56,294 nucleotides of DNA from an uncultured Azospirillum sp. (GTDB taxonomy: Bacteria; Pseudomonadota; Alphaproteobacteria; Azospirillales; Azospirillaceae), in contig NZ_CAMLJP010000028.1 in assembly GCF_946480385.1 (NCBI RefSeq), positions 1-56,294 of the forward strand, given 5' to 3'. Positions within the stretch are counted from its first letter, which is position 1. The number at the start of each line of letters is the position of its first letter. The notes below the pieces were generated by a model. The model did no database searches and had not been told where the DNA came from. It saw only the letters and a list, made by a program, of their open reading frames with translations. Shown here in pieces: positions 18,101 to 27,117 of this stretch. Position numbers and translations under genes: made by a program.

Positions 18101-19210
18101 ATGATGGAAGCGAAGGACGGGCTGCGCACGGTCGTCGGCCTGATGAGCGGCACCTCGATGGACGGCATCGACGCCGCTTTGCTGCGCACCGACGGCCGCG
18201 ACCGGGTTGAGGCTCTGGACTTCCTGACCATCCCCTATGACGACGGCTTCCGTGCCCGTCTGCGCGGCTGTCTCGGCAGGGCGGATCGGGACGGGACGAT
18301 CACGGAAGTCGAGCGCGACCTGACCGACGCCCATGCCGACGCGGTGCACCGCCTGCTCGAAAAGGCGGGCGTCGCTGCGGCTGCGGTCGATCTGATCGGC
18401 TTTCACGGCCACACCATCCACCACGACCCCAACCGGCGCATCACCCGCCAGATCGGCGACGGCGCCCGGCTGGCGGCGGCGACCGGCATTGCCGTGGTCA
18501 ACGACTTCCGAAGCGCCGATGTCGCCGCGGGCGGGCAGGGGGCGCCGCTGGTCCCGCTGTTCCACCGGGCGCTGGCCCATGGTCTGCCGCGTCCGCTCGC
18601 CATCCTCAACATCGGCGGCGTCGCCAATGTCAGCTGGATCGGTCCCGAACCGGCGGACGGGGAGGCAGACGTCGTCGCCTGCGACACCGGACCGGGCAAT
18701 GCCCTGATCGACGACTGGGTGCTGCGCCACGGGCTCGGCCGTTTCGATGCCGGCGGTGCGCTGGCGGCGGCGGGGAGGGTGGATGGCGCGGCGTTGGCCC
18801 AACTGATGGCCCACCCCTATTTCGGCCGTCCGGCGCCCAAGTCGCTGGACCGCGACGCCTTCGACCCGGCGCCGGTGGCGGCATTGTCATCGGAGGACGG
18901 CGCCGCCACCCTGACCGCCTTTACTGCAGAGTCGGTTGCCCGAGTCGTGCCCCACCTGCCGGTCGCGCCGGTGCATTGGCTGGTCTGCGGCGGCGGGCGG
19001 CACAACGCCACGCTGATGGCGATGCTGGCCGACCGGCTGGGCGTGCCCGTCGAGTCGGCCGACCGCGTAGGCTGGGACGGCGACGCGCTGGAGGCGCAGG
19101 CTTTCGGCTATCTGGCGGTGCGCAGCCGGCTGGGGCTGCCGCTCAGCCTGCCGGCGACCACCGGCGTGCCGGCGCCGATGCCGGGCGGGGTGTTCCACCC
19201 AAGGGCTTAA
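18101..19210 (+). CDS. anmK: Anhydro-N-acetylmuramic acid kinase
   Basis: 369 residues. It phosphorylates and hydrolyses 1,6-anhydro-MurNAc from cell-wall turnover to MurNAc-6-phosphate, which feeds peptidoglycan recycling. The N-terminus [20 protein letters not shown] is the family signature in the ASKHA fold. [20 protein letters not shown] and [12 protein letters not shown] follow, then [15 protein letters not shown] and [12 protein letters not shown]. The start at 18101 fits the family. Its TAA stop overlaps the stop of the convergent aat gene within a shared TTAA. No murQ is adjacent. Confidence 0.96.
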   Translation: MMEAKDGLRTVVGLMSGTSMDGIDAALLRTDGRDRVEALDFLTIPYDDGFRARLRGCLGRADRDGTITEVERDLTDAHADAVHRLLEKAGVAAAAVDLIGFHGHTIHHDPNRRITRQIGDGARLAAATGIAVVNDFRSADVAAGGQGAPLVPLFHRALAHGLPRPLAILNIGGVANVSWIGPEPADGEADVVACDTGPGNALIDDWVLRHGLGRFDAGGALAAAGRVDGAALAQLMAHPYFGRPAPKSLDRDAFDPAPVAALSSEDGAATLTAFTAESVARVVPHLPVAPVHWLVCGGGRHNATLMAMLADRLGVPVESADRVGWDGDALEAQAFGYLAVRSRLGLPLSLPATTGVPAPMPGGVFHPRA

Positions 19211-19851
19211 TCGGCGATGGAACCGAGCAGGTCCGCGAGCGCCGCCTGCTGGTCGACGCCGCGGAAGTCGGTCTTCCGTTCCATCGCGGCGGCGAGGCGG
19301 CGGCGGTAGTCGGTGCGCGGGATCTCGATGGCGCCGAAGCGGCTCAGATGCTCGGTCACGAACTGGGTGTCGAGCAGGGCGAAGCCGGCGGCGCGCAGCC
19401 GGGCGACCAGATGGACCAGCGCGACCTTGCTGGCCCCGGTCTCGCGGCTGAACATGCTCTCGCCGAAATAGGCTCCGCCGATCGACACCCCGTACAGGCC
19501 GCCGACCAGCCGGCCGTCGCGCCAGCATTCCACGCTGTGGGCGAAGCCGGAATCGAACAGATCGCCATAGAGGCGGACGATGTCGTCGTTGATCCAGGTC
19601 TTCGGCCGGTCCTCCGTCGCCTCGGCGCAGCCCTCGATCACCGCGCGGAAGGCGCTGTCGAAGCGCAGTTCGAACGGGCAGCGCCGCAGCGTCTTGCGCA
19701 GGCTGCGCGGCACATGGAAAGCATCCAGCGGCAGGATGCCGCGGAGTTCCGGGTCGAACCAGTGAAGCTCCCGTGATTCGGCGCTTTCGGCCATCGGGAA
19801 GATGCCGGCGGCGTAGGCACGCAGCAAGATCGGGGCGGACAGGGTGAACAT
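19207..19851 (-). CDS. aat: Leucyl/phenylalanyl-tRNA-protein transferase
   Basis: 214 residues from ATG 19851 ([21 protein letters not shown]), the normal Aat start; a longer frame upstream is rejected. The enzyme adds Leu or Phe from charged tRNA to the N-terminal Arg or Lys of proteins, marking them for ClpS/ClpAP degradation. Landmarks are [31 protein letters not shown], and the catalytic-core segment [42 protein letters not shown] follows. The stop shares TTAA (19207-19210) with the convergent anmK. Confidence 0.95.
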   Translation of the reverse strand: MFTLSAPILLRAYAAGIFPMAESAESRELHWFDPELRGILPLDAFHVPRSLRKTLRRCPFELRFDSAFRAVIEGCAEATEDRPKTWINDDIVRLYGDLFDSGFAHSVECWRDGRLVGGLYGVSIGGAYFGESMFSRETGASKVALVHLVARLRAAGFALLDTQFVTEHLSRFGAIEIPRTDYRRRLAAAMERKTDFRGVDQQAALADLLGSIAD

Positions 19852-19996
19852 GCCGGTCACTATACCCGCTGATGGGGCGGAACGCGCAAACGTTCGGCCG
19901 AAGATTGGCTGAGTGATACTGGTGTCGAGACCCCGCGACAGCAATCTCCTTCCATGGTATGCAACGCAGGGAAGCACATCTTTGGGGAAGATCGTC

Positions 19997-20743
19997 ATGA
20001 GAAGCGCCGTCTCCGCCATCCTGTCCGTCATGGTTGCCGGACTGCTCACCGCAAGCCCCTCCTGGGCGCAGAGACGGGCGGAGCCGGGCAACTTCGACTA
20101 TTACCTCCTGTCGCTGTCCTGGACGCCGACCTATTGCGCCCGCGACAAGAACGGCCCGGACCCCGACCAGTGCGGCGACCGCAAATACGGATTCGTCGTC
20201 CATGGCCTGTGGCCGCAATACAATGACGGCAGCTATCCCGCCACCTGCACCCGCGACCGCAACTTGCCCAAGGCGGTGGTGGACCAGACCATGCCAGTGA
20301 TGCCCAGCGTCGGGTTGATGATGCATGAATGGCGCAAGCACGGGACCTGCTCCGGCCTGAACGCCACCGACTATTTCGCCAAGCTGCGCACCGCCGCAGC
20401 CAAGGTGGCGATCCCGGAGCAACTGAAGGTTCCCGGCCCGACCGTGCCGGCGACGCAGGTGGAACGCCTGTTTCTGGAGGCCAACCCCGGCCTGACGGCG
20501 GAGGGGGTGGCCGTCATCTGCTCCCGCCGCGATGTGTCGGAGGTGCGGGTCTGCCTGAACAAGGATCTGGGCTTCGTCGCCTGCGGCCAGAAGGTGGTCG
20601 ATCGCTGCCGCGACCGCGACGCCGCCCTGTCGCCCGACGTGGTCGCGGCCCAGCCGCGCCGCAGCGCGACTCCGCCCGCCGCCCCGGCCTTGCCGCCGGC
20701 GCCTGCTGCGGCACCCGCCCCGGCAAGCGTCCCGGCGCAGTAA
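19997..20743 (+). CDS. Periplasmic ribonuclease T2 family protein
   Basis: 248 residues from ATG 19997, preceded by GGGGAAG. Residues 1-24 are a signal peptide with cleavage after PSWA. The catalytic segments of RNase T2/RNase I are both intact: [13 protein letters not shown] with His69, and [14 protein letters not shown] with His110, Glu111, Lys114 and His115. Paired cysteines for disulfides are present. The enzyme should degrade RNA to nucleoside 3'-phosphates via 2',3'-cyclic intermediates in the periplasm. The last ~30 residues are an unusual Pro/Ala-rich tail ([18 protein letters not shown]) after the folded domain. The next gene converges, leaving only three bases between stops. Confidence 0.92.
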   Translation: MRSAVSAILSVMVAGLLTASPSWAQRRAEPGNFDYYLLSLSWTPTYCARDKNGPDPDQCGDRKYGFVVHGLWPQYNDGSYPATCTRDRNLPKAVVDQTMPVMPSVGLMMHEWRKHGTCSGLNATDYFAKLRTAAAKVAIPEQLKVPGPTVPATQVERLFLEANPGLTAEGVAVICSRRDVSEVRVCLNKDLGFVACGQKVVDRCRDRDAALSPDVVAAQPRRSATPPAAPALPPAPAAAPAPASVPAQ

Positions 20744-20746
20744 GGC

Positions 20747-21658
20747 TCAGCCGTCCGTCTCTTCCGCCAGCGACGCCATCACCGCCGGGATTTCCGCCAG
20801 CAATTCGCGGGCGAGGAATCCCAGCGGGCCGATCCGGCGGCTCAGCCGGTTGCCGGCTTCGCCATGCAGGTAGACCCCCCAGATGGCGGCCTGTTCCGGA
20901 CTGGCGCCGCGGGCCAGCAGGCCGGCGACGATCCCGGCCAGCGTGTCGCCCGAACCGGAGGTCGCCAGCCCGACCGTGCCGTCGCGATAGGCCCAGGCGC
21001 GACCGTCCGGTGCGACGATGCGGGTGCAGCTCCCCTTCAGCGCCACCACCGCCTTCAGCCGGGCCGCCGCCTGCCTTGCGCTGCCGAGCGGGTCGTCGTC
21101 CACCCGGTCGCGCGGGCAGCCTAACAGGCCAGCCATCTCGCCGGCATGGGGGGTGATGACCACGCGGCCTTCATGCCGGTGCAGCGGCGCCGGATCCTGC
21201 CCCAGCCCGGCCAGCGCCCCGGCGTCCAGCACGAATCGCGGCCCGTCGTCACCCAAATCCAGCCGGGTCAGCAGGCCGGCGGTCAGGACCGCCGTTGCCG
21301 GCTCGTCCATCATGCCGGGGCCGATCAGCACCGTGTCGCAGCGGGAGGCGCGCTCGGCCAGTGCCTGGGCCGACTCGGCGGCGATCCCGCCCTCCGGCGT
21401 TTCGGGAAGGCCGGCGACCAGAGCCTCCGGCAGGGCGAGGCCCAGGTTCGGCGCGACGCTGGCCACGGTGGCGATCTGCAGCTTGCCGGCGCCCGCCCGC
21501 AGCACGCCGATCCCGGCCAGCAGGGCGCCGCCCGGCACCGGCACGCTGCCGGCCACCACCAGCGCCCGGCCGCGGGTTTCCTTGTCGCCGTCGCCATCCG
21601 GCTGGGGCAGGGGCATGCCACGGAGAAGCCCGGTGGTGATGGGGATCTCGGCGTCCAA
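20747..21658 (-). CDS. ADP-dependent NAD(P)H-hydrate dehydratase (NnrD-type, stand-alone)
   Basis: 303 residues. It belongs to the ribokinase-like family that repairs the damaged coenzymes S-NADHX and S-NADPHX by dehydration with ADP. Family motifs are ALVVAGSVPVPGGALLAGIG, VLIGPGM, the FVLDAGALAGL strand, VVITPHAGEMAGLLG, VVALKGSCTRIV, and the anion-hole GLATSGSGDTLAGIVAGLLA. Many bacteria fuse this to the NnrE epimerase; here the epimerase domain is missing and is not adjacent. The N-terminal ITTGLLRGMPLPQPDGDGDK is a usual NnrD beginning. The gene is downstream of the histidine phosphatase gene by 39 bases on the same strand and probably co-transcribed. Confidence 0.9.
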   Translation of the reverse strand: MDAEIPITTGLLRGMPLPQPDGDGDKETRGRALVVAGSVPVPGGALLAGIGVLRAGAGKLQIATVASVAPNLGLALPEALVAGLPETPEGGIAAESAQALAERASRCDTVLIGPGMMDEPATAVLTAGLLTRLDLGDDGPRFVLDAGALAGLGQDPAPLHRHEGRVVITPHAGEMAGLLGCPRDRVDDDPLGSARQAAARLKAVVALKGSCTRIVAPDGRAWAYRDGTVGLATSGSGDTLAGIVAGLLARGASPEQAAIWGVYLHGEAGNRLSRRIGPLGFLARELLAEIPAVMASLAEETDG

Positions 21659-21697
21659 TCGGCTCTCCTCCGCGGGCGGCCCTCAGCGGGCGGTAAT

Positions 21698-22462
21698 TTA
21701 TCGAGCGGCGACTGCGGCATCCGGCTCGGCGGTGACCGGGGCGCCGGCCTCCTCCAACGGAGCGACGAAGTTGTAGCGGTGCAGCAGCAGTCCGCCGCGC
21801 GGCCCGGCCTGGGCATCGAAGCGGTATTCGGTGACGGAGCAGTTGGCGACGTCGCCGGCCGCGTCGACGGCCAGGATTTCCTCCTCCGTCATGTTTTCCA
21901 GCAGATAGCGCAGGCACAGCACCACCACTTGATGCCCGACGATCAGCACCCGCCTGCCGCCGTGATGCAGGCTGACGGTGTCGAGCGCACTGCGCAGACG
22001 CAGGATCACGTCGCACCAGCTCTCCCCTCCCGGCGGACGGTGATAGAACTTGCCGAGCAGGCGGCGGAAATCGGCCTGTTCGGGGAATTCCTGGCGGATG
22101 CCGGCGGTGGTCAGCCGGTCGAGAACGCCGAACTCCTTCTCGCGCAGCCGCTCGTCGATCACGAAATCGGCGGGGTCGATCGGCAACCCGCCCGACTGGT
22201 GCAGCCGTTCCGCCGTGCGCAACGCCCGCCGGTAGGGCGAGGTCAGCACCACGTCCGGCCGTTCCACCGCCGGCATGGCGGCGAACCAGCGGCCGAGCGC
22301 ATCGGACTGCCGCTCGCCCAGCGGGCTGAGCGGCACGTCGACGTCGCGTTCGTCGATGGCGATCCGGACATGTCCGGCGGCGTGGGCGGCGTCGCGCGCG
22401 ACGTTCCCGGCGCTCTCGCCATGGCGGACGATCCACAAACGGTCGGGCCAGCGCTGTTGCAT
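21698..22462 (-). CDS. Histidine phosphatase superfamily protein (phosphoglycerate-mutase-like)
   Basis: 254 residues from ATG 22462; ATG 22474 four codons upstream is equally possible. WIVRHGESAGN (RHG at residues 13-15) supplies the phospho-accepting His of the superfamily. The second conserved Arg lies in VVLTSPYRRALRTAERL, the acid/base Glu in VIDERLREKEFGVLD, and the second His in VLIVGHQVVVLCLRYLLENM. These enzymes remove or transfer phosphate from sugars, nucleotides or proteins; the substrate cannot be chosen here. The gene lies upstream of the NnrD-type gene on the same strand. Confidence 0.88.
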   Translation of the reverse strand: MQQRWPDRLWIVRHGESAGNVARDAAHAAGHVRIAIDERDVDVPLSPLGERQSDALGRWFAAMPAVERPDVVLTSPYRRALRTAERLHQSGGLPIDPADFVIDERLREKEFGVLDRLTTAGIRQEFPEQADFRRLLGKFYHRPPGGESWCDVILRLRSALDTVSLHHGGRRVLIVGHQVVVLCLRYLLENMTEEEILAVDAAGDVANCSVTEYRFDAQAGPRGGLLLHRYNFVAPLEEAGAPVTAEPDAAVAAR

Positions 22463-22656
22463 CGGCGATCCCATTCCCTGGCAGGCGAAACTGTCGGAAA
22501 TAACCGCCGGGCGGGCTGAAAGGTCCCTCTGCCTTGCAGGTGCCGGTATGGCAGCCATGCTGCCCGTTCCGTCGCTGCGGCGTCTCGGCACCTTGCCGGT
22601 GGCGCCGGCCGGGCCACACTCCTGTCCAGTTTCCAATCATACAGAATGGATCGGAC

Positions 22657-23763
22657 ATGACGGACAGCCAGGACGCGGCCCCCCTGTTCCAGCCGGTGAC
22701 GATCGGGCGCTATAGCCTGCCCAACCGCATCGCCATGGCGCCGCTGACCCGCAGCCGCACCGACAACGCCACCGGCGTGCCGACCGCGATGAACGCCGAA
22801 TATTACGCCCAGCGCGCCAGCGCCGGCCTGATCATCGCCGAGGCGACGCAGATCTCGCCGCAGGGCAAGGGTTATGCCTACACCCCCGGCATCCACAGCG
22901 CCGAACAGGTGGCGGGCTGGAAGCTGGTCACCGACGCGGTCCACGCCAAGGGCGGGCACATGTGCCTGCAGCTCTGGCATGTCGGCCGCATCTCCCACCC
23001 CGACCTGCAGCCGGGCGGCGCCCTGCCGGTGGCGCCCTCCGCGGTGAAGCCGGAGATGAAGGCCTTCACCGTCGACGGCTTCAAGGACATCCCGACCCCG
23101 CGGGCGCTCGAGCTGTCGGAACTGCCGGGCATCGTCGAGGATTACCGTCGGGCCACCCGCAACGCGCTGGCCGCCGGCTTCGACATGGTGGAGGTGCATG
23201 CCGCCAACGGTTACCTGATCGACCAGTTCCTGCGCGACGGCACCAACAAGCGCACCGACGCCTATGGCGGCTCGGTCGAGAATCGCGTCCGCTTCCTGTT
23301 CGAAGTGCTGGACGCCGTCGTGGCGGAGGTCGGGGCCGACCGCGTCGGCATCCGCCTGTCGCCGCTGAGCCCGGCCAACGACGCCCAGGAAAGCGACCCG
23401 GTCGGCACCTTCACCCCGGTGATCCGCCGCCTGAACGACTACGGCCTTGCCTATCTGCACATGATCGAGGGGGTGACCCGCGGACCGCATCCCGGATTCG
23501 GCGGCGATCTCGCTGAACTGCGTGGGCTCTACAAGGGCCGCTACATGGCCAACAACGTCTATGACCGCGGCATGGCGATCCAGGCGACGGCCAGCGGCCA
23601 TGCCGACATGATCGCCTTCGGCCGGCCCTTCATCGCCAACCCCGACTTGGTGGAGCGGCTGCGCATCGACGCCCCGCTGGCCGAGCCGGACCAGAAGACC
23701 TTCTATGGCGGCGACCGCCACGGCTACACCGACTATCCGACCTTGAAGCAGTCGGCGGCCTGA
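22657..23763 (+). CDS. Old Yellow Enzyme-family alkene reductase (NemA-like)
   Basis: 368 residues from ATG 22657 (MTDSQDAAPLFQPVTIGRY). A TIM-barrel FMN oxidoreductase that uses NAD(P)H to reduce electrophilic C=C bonds, such as enones, maleimides and nitro compounds, in the cytosol. Evidence: NRIAMAPLTRSRTDN at the FMN site, AEATQISPQGKGYAYTPGIH, LWHVGRISHPDLQPGG, and the catalytic-face segment VEVHAANGYLIDQFLRDGTN followed by RTDAYGGSVENRVRFL. The C-terminal IAFGRPFIANPDLVERL binds the FMN phosphate. Natural substrate unknown; the family is often induced by electrophile stress. No regulator lies next to it. Confidence 0.94.
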   Translation: MTDSQDAAPLFQPVTIGRYSLPNRIAMAPLTRSRTDNATGVPTAMNAEYYAQRASAGLIIAEATQISPQGKGYAYTPGIHSAEQVAGWKLVTDAVHAKGGHMCLQLWHVGRISHPDLQPGGALPVAPSAVKPEMKAFTVDGFKDIPTPRALELSELPGIVEDYRRATRNALAAGFDMVEVHAANGYLIDQFLRDGTNKRTDAYGGSVENRVRFLFEVLDAVVAEVGADRVGIRLSPLSPANDAQESDPVGTFTPVIRRLNDYGLAYLHMIEGVTRGPHPGFGGDLAELRGLYKGRYMANNVYDRGMAIQATASGHADMIAFGRPFIANPDLVERLRIDAPLAEPDQKTFYGGDRHGYTDYPTLKQSAA

Positions 23764-24019
23764 TCCGGCGGCGCACGGCCCGCGTGCAAAAGCCCTCCCG
23801 AGTCGCGCCGCAGCGGGCAAGCCGGGGGTGCCGGGCAGGAGTGGCGAGGCGGCACTTCGGTGCCGCTTCGGGCGGTCGGAAGCATCGGGGATGCCGCAAG
23901 CGTGAGCCTGGGGTGAGGCATTTAAAGGCGATTTGGTCATCTTTCCTTTGGAAGGCTTGACCTGGGACCGGATCCCTGTGACAAAAGACATTCGGCACAC
24001 TCTATGAGCTTGAAGACAC

Positions 24020-24580
24020 ATGTTCGACCGCCCGCCCCGCCAGGGCTTCCGCGCTCCCGAGATCACCAAGTCCAACGTCACCGCCACCGTGAAGTGGTTC
24101 AACCCCACCAAGGGGTTCGGCTTCGTGTCGCCTGAGGACGGTTCGCCCGATGCCTTCCTGCACGTCTCTGCGGTTCAGGCCGCCGGCTACGACGCGCTGG
24201 ACGAAGGCACCACCATCACCTGTGACCTGGCCCGTGGGCCGAAGGGTCCGCAGGTGGCCTCCATCCACACGGTCGATGCGTCGACCGCTCAGCGTTCGGC
24301 CCGTCCGCGGACCGGCGGCTTCGACCGTGGCGGCTATGACCGCGGCGGCTACGATGCCGGCGGCGCCGGTGGCGAAGAAGTCGACGGCACCGTGAAGTGG
24401 TTCAATGCCGACAAGGGCTTTGGCTTCATCACGCCCAGCACCGGTGGCAAGGACGTCTTCGTCCACGTCAACGTGCTGCGCCGTTCGGGCATGCAGACCC
24501 TTCAGGAAGGCGATCAGGTGCGCGTCACCGTTCGCCAGGGCCAGAAGGGTCCGGAAGCGGGCAAGGTCGAGTACCTGTAA
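24020..24580 (+). CDS. Double cold-shock-domain protein
   Basis: 186 residues with two cold-shock domains, at about 19-85 and 118-186. They are joined by a Gly/Arg-rich linker containing FDRGGYDRGGYDAGG. Each domain has the RNA-binding pair: KGFGFVSPEDG with DAFLHV, and KGFGFITPSTGG with DVFVHV. Such tandem-CSD proteins are characteristic of alphaproteobacteria and bind single-stranded nucleic acid as RNA chaperones in cold or stationary phase. The second domain is the more canonical. A long spacer (24581-24727) with no gene separates it from a strong UUCG hairpin. The 5' leader sits in a 256-base intergenic region; no clear promoter was recognised there. Confidence 0.95.
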   Translation: MFDRPPRQGFRAPEITKSNVTATVKWFNPTKGFGFVSPEDGSPDAFLHVSAVQAAGYDALDEGTTITCDLARGPKGPQVASIHTVDASTAQRSARPRTGGFDRGGYDRGGYDAGGAGGEEVDGTVKWFNADKGFGFITPSTGGKDVFVHVNVLRRSGMQTLQEGDQVRVTVRQGQKGPEAGKVEYL

Positions 24581-24975
24581 GGCTCCGGGAAACCCGGGCC
24601 TCGGCCGCGCTGCGTTCGTCCTCTCCGGACGCACGCCATACCGGTCGGCTCCGCTTGGCTGAATAGCCTCTTGAGGTTCTGAGCCAGATTTGGCTCCGGA
24701 CCTCCCGGTGAGAATCCGGATTTTCAGCGCACGGCGCCTCCCTTCGGGGGCGCGCCGTGCGTTCCTGTCTTTTGTACTGCTGCTTTTTGCGGTCCTGGCT
24801 CGTGAGTGATCCGGCCGTGGCGCTGTTCGGCCCGGCTGTTCGTTGCGTGTGTCTTCCGCTCTTTCTTTTGTTCCTGCTTTCTTCGTGACGCCTGTTCCCC
24901 TGCGCCGCCCTCCGGGGCGGCCGGCGCCACGTGTCCCGTCCGTTGCCCCCCTTGCTGCCAAAGGTCCGATCCGGC
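24581..24975. other. Intergenic region after the cold-shock gene
   Basis: About 395 bases without a credible gene. The only clear structure is the terminator hairpin at 24728-24761. Downstream of it the DNA is T-rich on the plus strand (about 24760-24900) and presumably holds the ygjV-crp promoter, but no hexamer pair stands out. Confidence 0.6.
24728..24766 (+). terminator. Strong hairpin with UUCG-capped inner stem
   Basis: CGCACGGCGC (24728-24737) pairs perfectly with GCGCCGTGCG (24752-24761). Inside it CCC-TTCG-GGG (24740-24749) forms a stable UUCG tetraloop hairpin. A T-rich stretch follows. It is the probable terminator of the cold-shock gene, 147 bases after its stop. Confidence 0.7.
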
Positions 24976-25608
24976 ATGAGCGAGGTGCTGACCGACTTAG
25001 TCGCCCTCCTGGCCGGTGGGGGCGGGGTGGCGGGTGGTGAATGGTCCGCCGCCCAGTTGATCGGTTTCTGCGGCACTGTCGGCGGCATGCTCTGGCCATT
25101 CTTCCGCAGCCGGACCGGCATGCTGCTGGTGCAGTTGGTGCCTTGTGTGTGCTTCGCGGCGCATTACGCCATGATGGGTGCTCCGACTGCGTCGGCGTTG
25201 AACGGGCTTGCGGCACTGCAGGTGCTGGCGGCGTTGGCGATCGGCGCGCGGCCGGCCTTCCGACTCGTCTATCTGGCAATCCTTCCGGTGATCGCCGCGG
25301 TGATGGCCGTCACCTGGACCGGGCTGCCGTCGGTCTTCGCCGCGGCTGGGATGGCGCTGATCAGCCTTGCCCGTTACCAGACGCGGGTCACGCCCTTCCG
25401 CGGCATCATGCTGGTGGCTTTGCCCTGTTGGTTCGTGCACAACAGTCTGGTGGGGTCGGTGCCGGCAATGATCTCGGACGTGACCGGAATCGCCGTCAAT
25501 GCCTGGATGCTGCTGCGCGGCACAGGACTGACGCCGCCCTCACCAACACCAATGCCACCGGCTGCAGCAGCAATGCCGCCGGCGGCCGGGGAGGCGAAGC
25601 TGTCATGA
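24976..25608 (+). CDS. YgjV-family inner-membrane protein
   Basis: 210 residues from ATG 24976. About six hydrophobic segments span residues 5-180, with short loops: QLIGFCGTVGGMLWPFF, MLLVQLVPCVCFAAHYAMMG, LAALQVLAALAIGAR and others. The motif FRSRTGMLLVQLVPCVCFAAHY followed by alternating short helices is typical of the YgjV family (small inner-membrane proteins of unknown function). The last ~30 residues are a Pro/Ala-rich tail. The stop TGA overlaps the start of the following Crp/Fnr gene in an ATGA, so the two are translationally coupled and probably functionally linked. Confidence 0.8.
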   Translation: MSEVLTDLVALLAGGGGVAGGEWSAAQLIGFCGTVGGMLWPFFRSRTGMLLVQLVPCVCFAAHYAMMGAPTASALNGLAALQVLAALAIGARPAFRLVYLAILPVIAAVMAVTWTGLPSVFAAAGMALISLARYQTRVTPFRGIMLVALPCWFVHNSLVGSVPAMISDVTGIAVNAWMLLRGTGLTPPSPTPMPPAAAAMPPAAGEAKLS

Positions 25609-26312
25609 CCGTCAACCATTCCAACCTGTCGGCGGAAGACGCCGCCGCACTGCGCGCGATCCCGCTGTTTGCCAAGCTGACCGACCGGGCGGTGTCGCTG
25701 CTGGGCGGGGTTGCCATCGTGCGCCCGGTGTCGCGCGGCACCACCCTGTTCCTGCAGGACGAGCCGGCCGACCGCTTCTTCGTCCTGCTCGACGGCTGGG
25801 TGAAGCTGTACCGCCTGACCCGCGACGGGACGGAGGCGGTGGTCCATGTCATCGGCCCTGCGGAAAGCTTCGCCGAGGCCGCCATGTTCGCCGACGGCAA
25901 GTTCCCGGTCTGTGCCGAAGCGGTGACCGACGCCCGCGTCATGACCCTGACCGCTGACGGCTTCGCCCGCTGCCTGCGCGAGGACGACCGCATCGCCTTC
26001 GGCATGCTGGGGTCTCTGTCGGTCCGCCTGCGCCATCTGGTGACGCAGATCGAACAGCTCCAGGTCCAGCCGGCGCCTCAGCGGGTCGCCGCCTTCCTGA
26101 TGCGCGTCTGCCCGCCGGGCGACGGGCCGGCGCAGTTCCAGCTTCCCTTCGACAAGGCGCTGATCGCGCGGCGCCTGGGCATGCAGCCGGAGACCCTGTC
26201 GCGGGCGCTGGCCAAGCTGCGCGCCGTGGGGGTGGAAACCCAGGGGCTGACCGTCAGCGTCGCCGAGCGCGCTTCCCTGCGCGCCATGGCCGAGGCCGGC
26301 GAGGAGGAGTGA
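25605..26312 (+). CDS. Crp/Fnr-family transcriptional regulator
   Basis: 235 residues. The N-terminal cyclic-nucleotide-binding-like beta-roll (about 15-130) includes LFLQDEPADRFFVLLDGWVKLYRLTRDG and HVIGPAESFAEAAMF. A long dimer helix follows, then a C-terminal winged helix with recognition helix RRLGMQPETLSRALAKL. The E-x-x-S-R there is the FNR-type pattern that reads TTGAT half-sites. There is no N-terminal Cys cluster, so it is not an oxygen-sensing 4Fe-4S FNR, and the cAMP-contact residues of CRP are not evident. A DNR/NnrR-like or other small-ligand sensor is possible. ATG 25605 overlaps the ygjV-like stop (ATGA). Confidence 0.88.
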   Translation: MTVNHSNLSAEDAAALRAIPLFAKLTDRAVSLLGGVAIVRPVSRGTTLFLQDEPADRFFVLLDGWVKLYRLTRDGTEAVVHVIGPAESFAEAAMFADGKFPVCAEAVTDARVMTLTADGFARCLREDDRIAFGMLGSLSVRLRHLVTQIEQLQVQPAPQRVAAFLMRVCPPGDGPAQFQLPFDKALIARRLGMQPETLSRALAKLRAVGVETQGLTVSVAERASLRAMAEAGEEE

Positions 26313-26439
26313 CGGGCGGTCGGGCCGGCGCCTTGTGACAGCGTCGGCGCGGCGGTTCAGACCCGATTGACGGCGCTGTCCCCCCGTGCGAGTTTGCACC
26401 CCTCCCGGTACCGCATTTGTTCAGGATTTCGAGGCAGCG

Positions 26440-27108
26440 ATGGGCGACAGCAAGACGGTGGAGACGGCATCGGATCCGGCACAGGATCTGGTGGCCTTCG
26501 CCGGTGACCGGCGCTTCGCCACCGTGATGGCGGATCCGCCCTGGCGCTTCGTCAACCGCACCGGCAAGATGGCGCCGGAGCATCGCCGCCTGTCGCGCTA
26601 CGGCACCATGACGGTGGAGGACATCTGCGCCCTGCCGGTTGCCGACATCGCCGCCCCCACCGCGCACCTCTATCTCTGGGTCCCCAACGCCCTGCTGCCG
26701 GAAGGGCTGCAGGTGATGCGCAGCTGGGGGTTCGAGTACAAGACCAACCTGATCTGGCACAAGGTGCGCAAGGACGGCGGGTCCGACGGGCGCGGTGTCG
26801 GCTTCTACTTCCGCAACGTGACTGAACTGATCCTGTTCGGCGTGCGCGGCAAGAAGGCCCGCACGCTGCCGCCCGGCCGCACCCAGGTCAACCTGATCGA
26901 GAGCCGCAAGCGCGAGCACAGCCGCAAGCCGGACGAGCAGTATGACCTGATCGAGTCCTGCAGCCCCGGTCCCTATCTGGAGATGTTCGCCCGCGGCGCC
27001 CGGCCCAACTGGTCGGTCTGGGGCAATCAGGCCGACGACGGGTACGAGCCGACCTGGAAGACCTACGCGTTCAATTCCGCTACCGACCGCGAAGCCGCGG
27101 CGGAGTAG
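26440..27108 (+). CDS. MT-A70-family adenine-N6 methyltransferase, orphan
   Basis: 222 residues from ATG 26440, preceded by GAGG; an in-frame GTG at 26386 is an alternative. The catalytic motif DPPW is at residues 32-35, the defining signature of MT-A70 enzymes, followed by LSRYGTMTVEDICALPV, APTAHLYLWVPNALLPEGL and a C-terminal EMFARGARPNWSVWGNQ. The family methylates N6 of adenine in DNA or RNA. No restriction endonuclease or specificity gene is adjacent, so it is not an obvious restriction-modification pair. It could be an epigenetic or phage-derived enzyme. It ends nine bases before the convergent HAD gene. Confidence 0.85.
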   Translation: MGDSKTVETASDPAQDLVAFAGDRRFATVMADPPWRFVNRTGKMAPEHRRLSRYGTMTVEDICALPVADIAAPTAHLYLWVPNALLPEGLQVMRSWGFEYKTNLIWHKVRKDGGSDGRGVGFYFRNVTELILFGVRGKKARTLPPGRTQVNLIESRKREHSRKPDEQYDLIESCSPGPYLEMFARGARPNWSVWGNQADDGYEPTWKTYAFNSATDREAAAE

Positions 27109-27117
27109 GGGGCCGCG

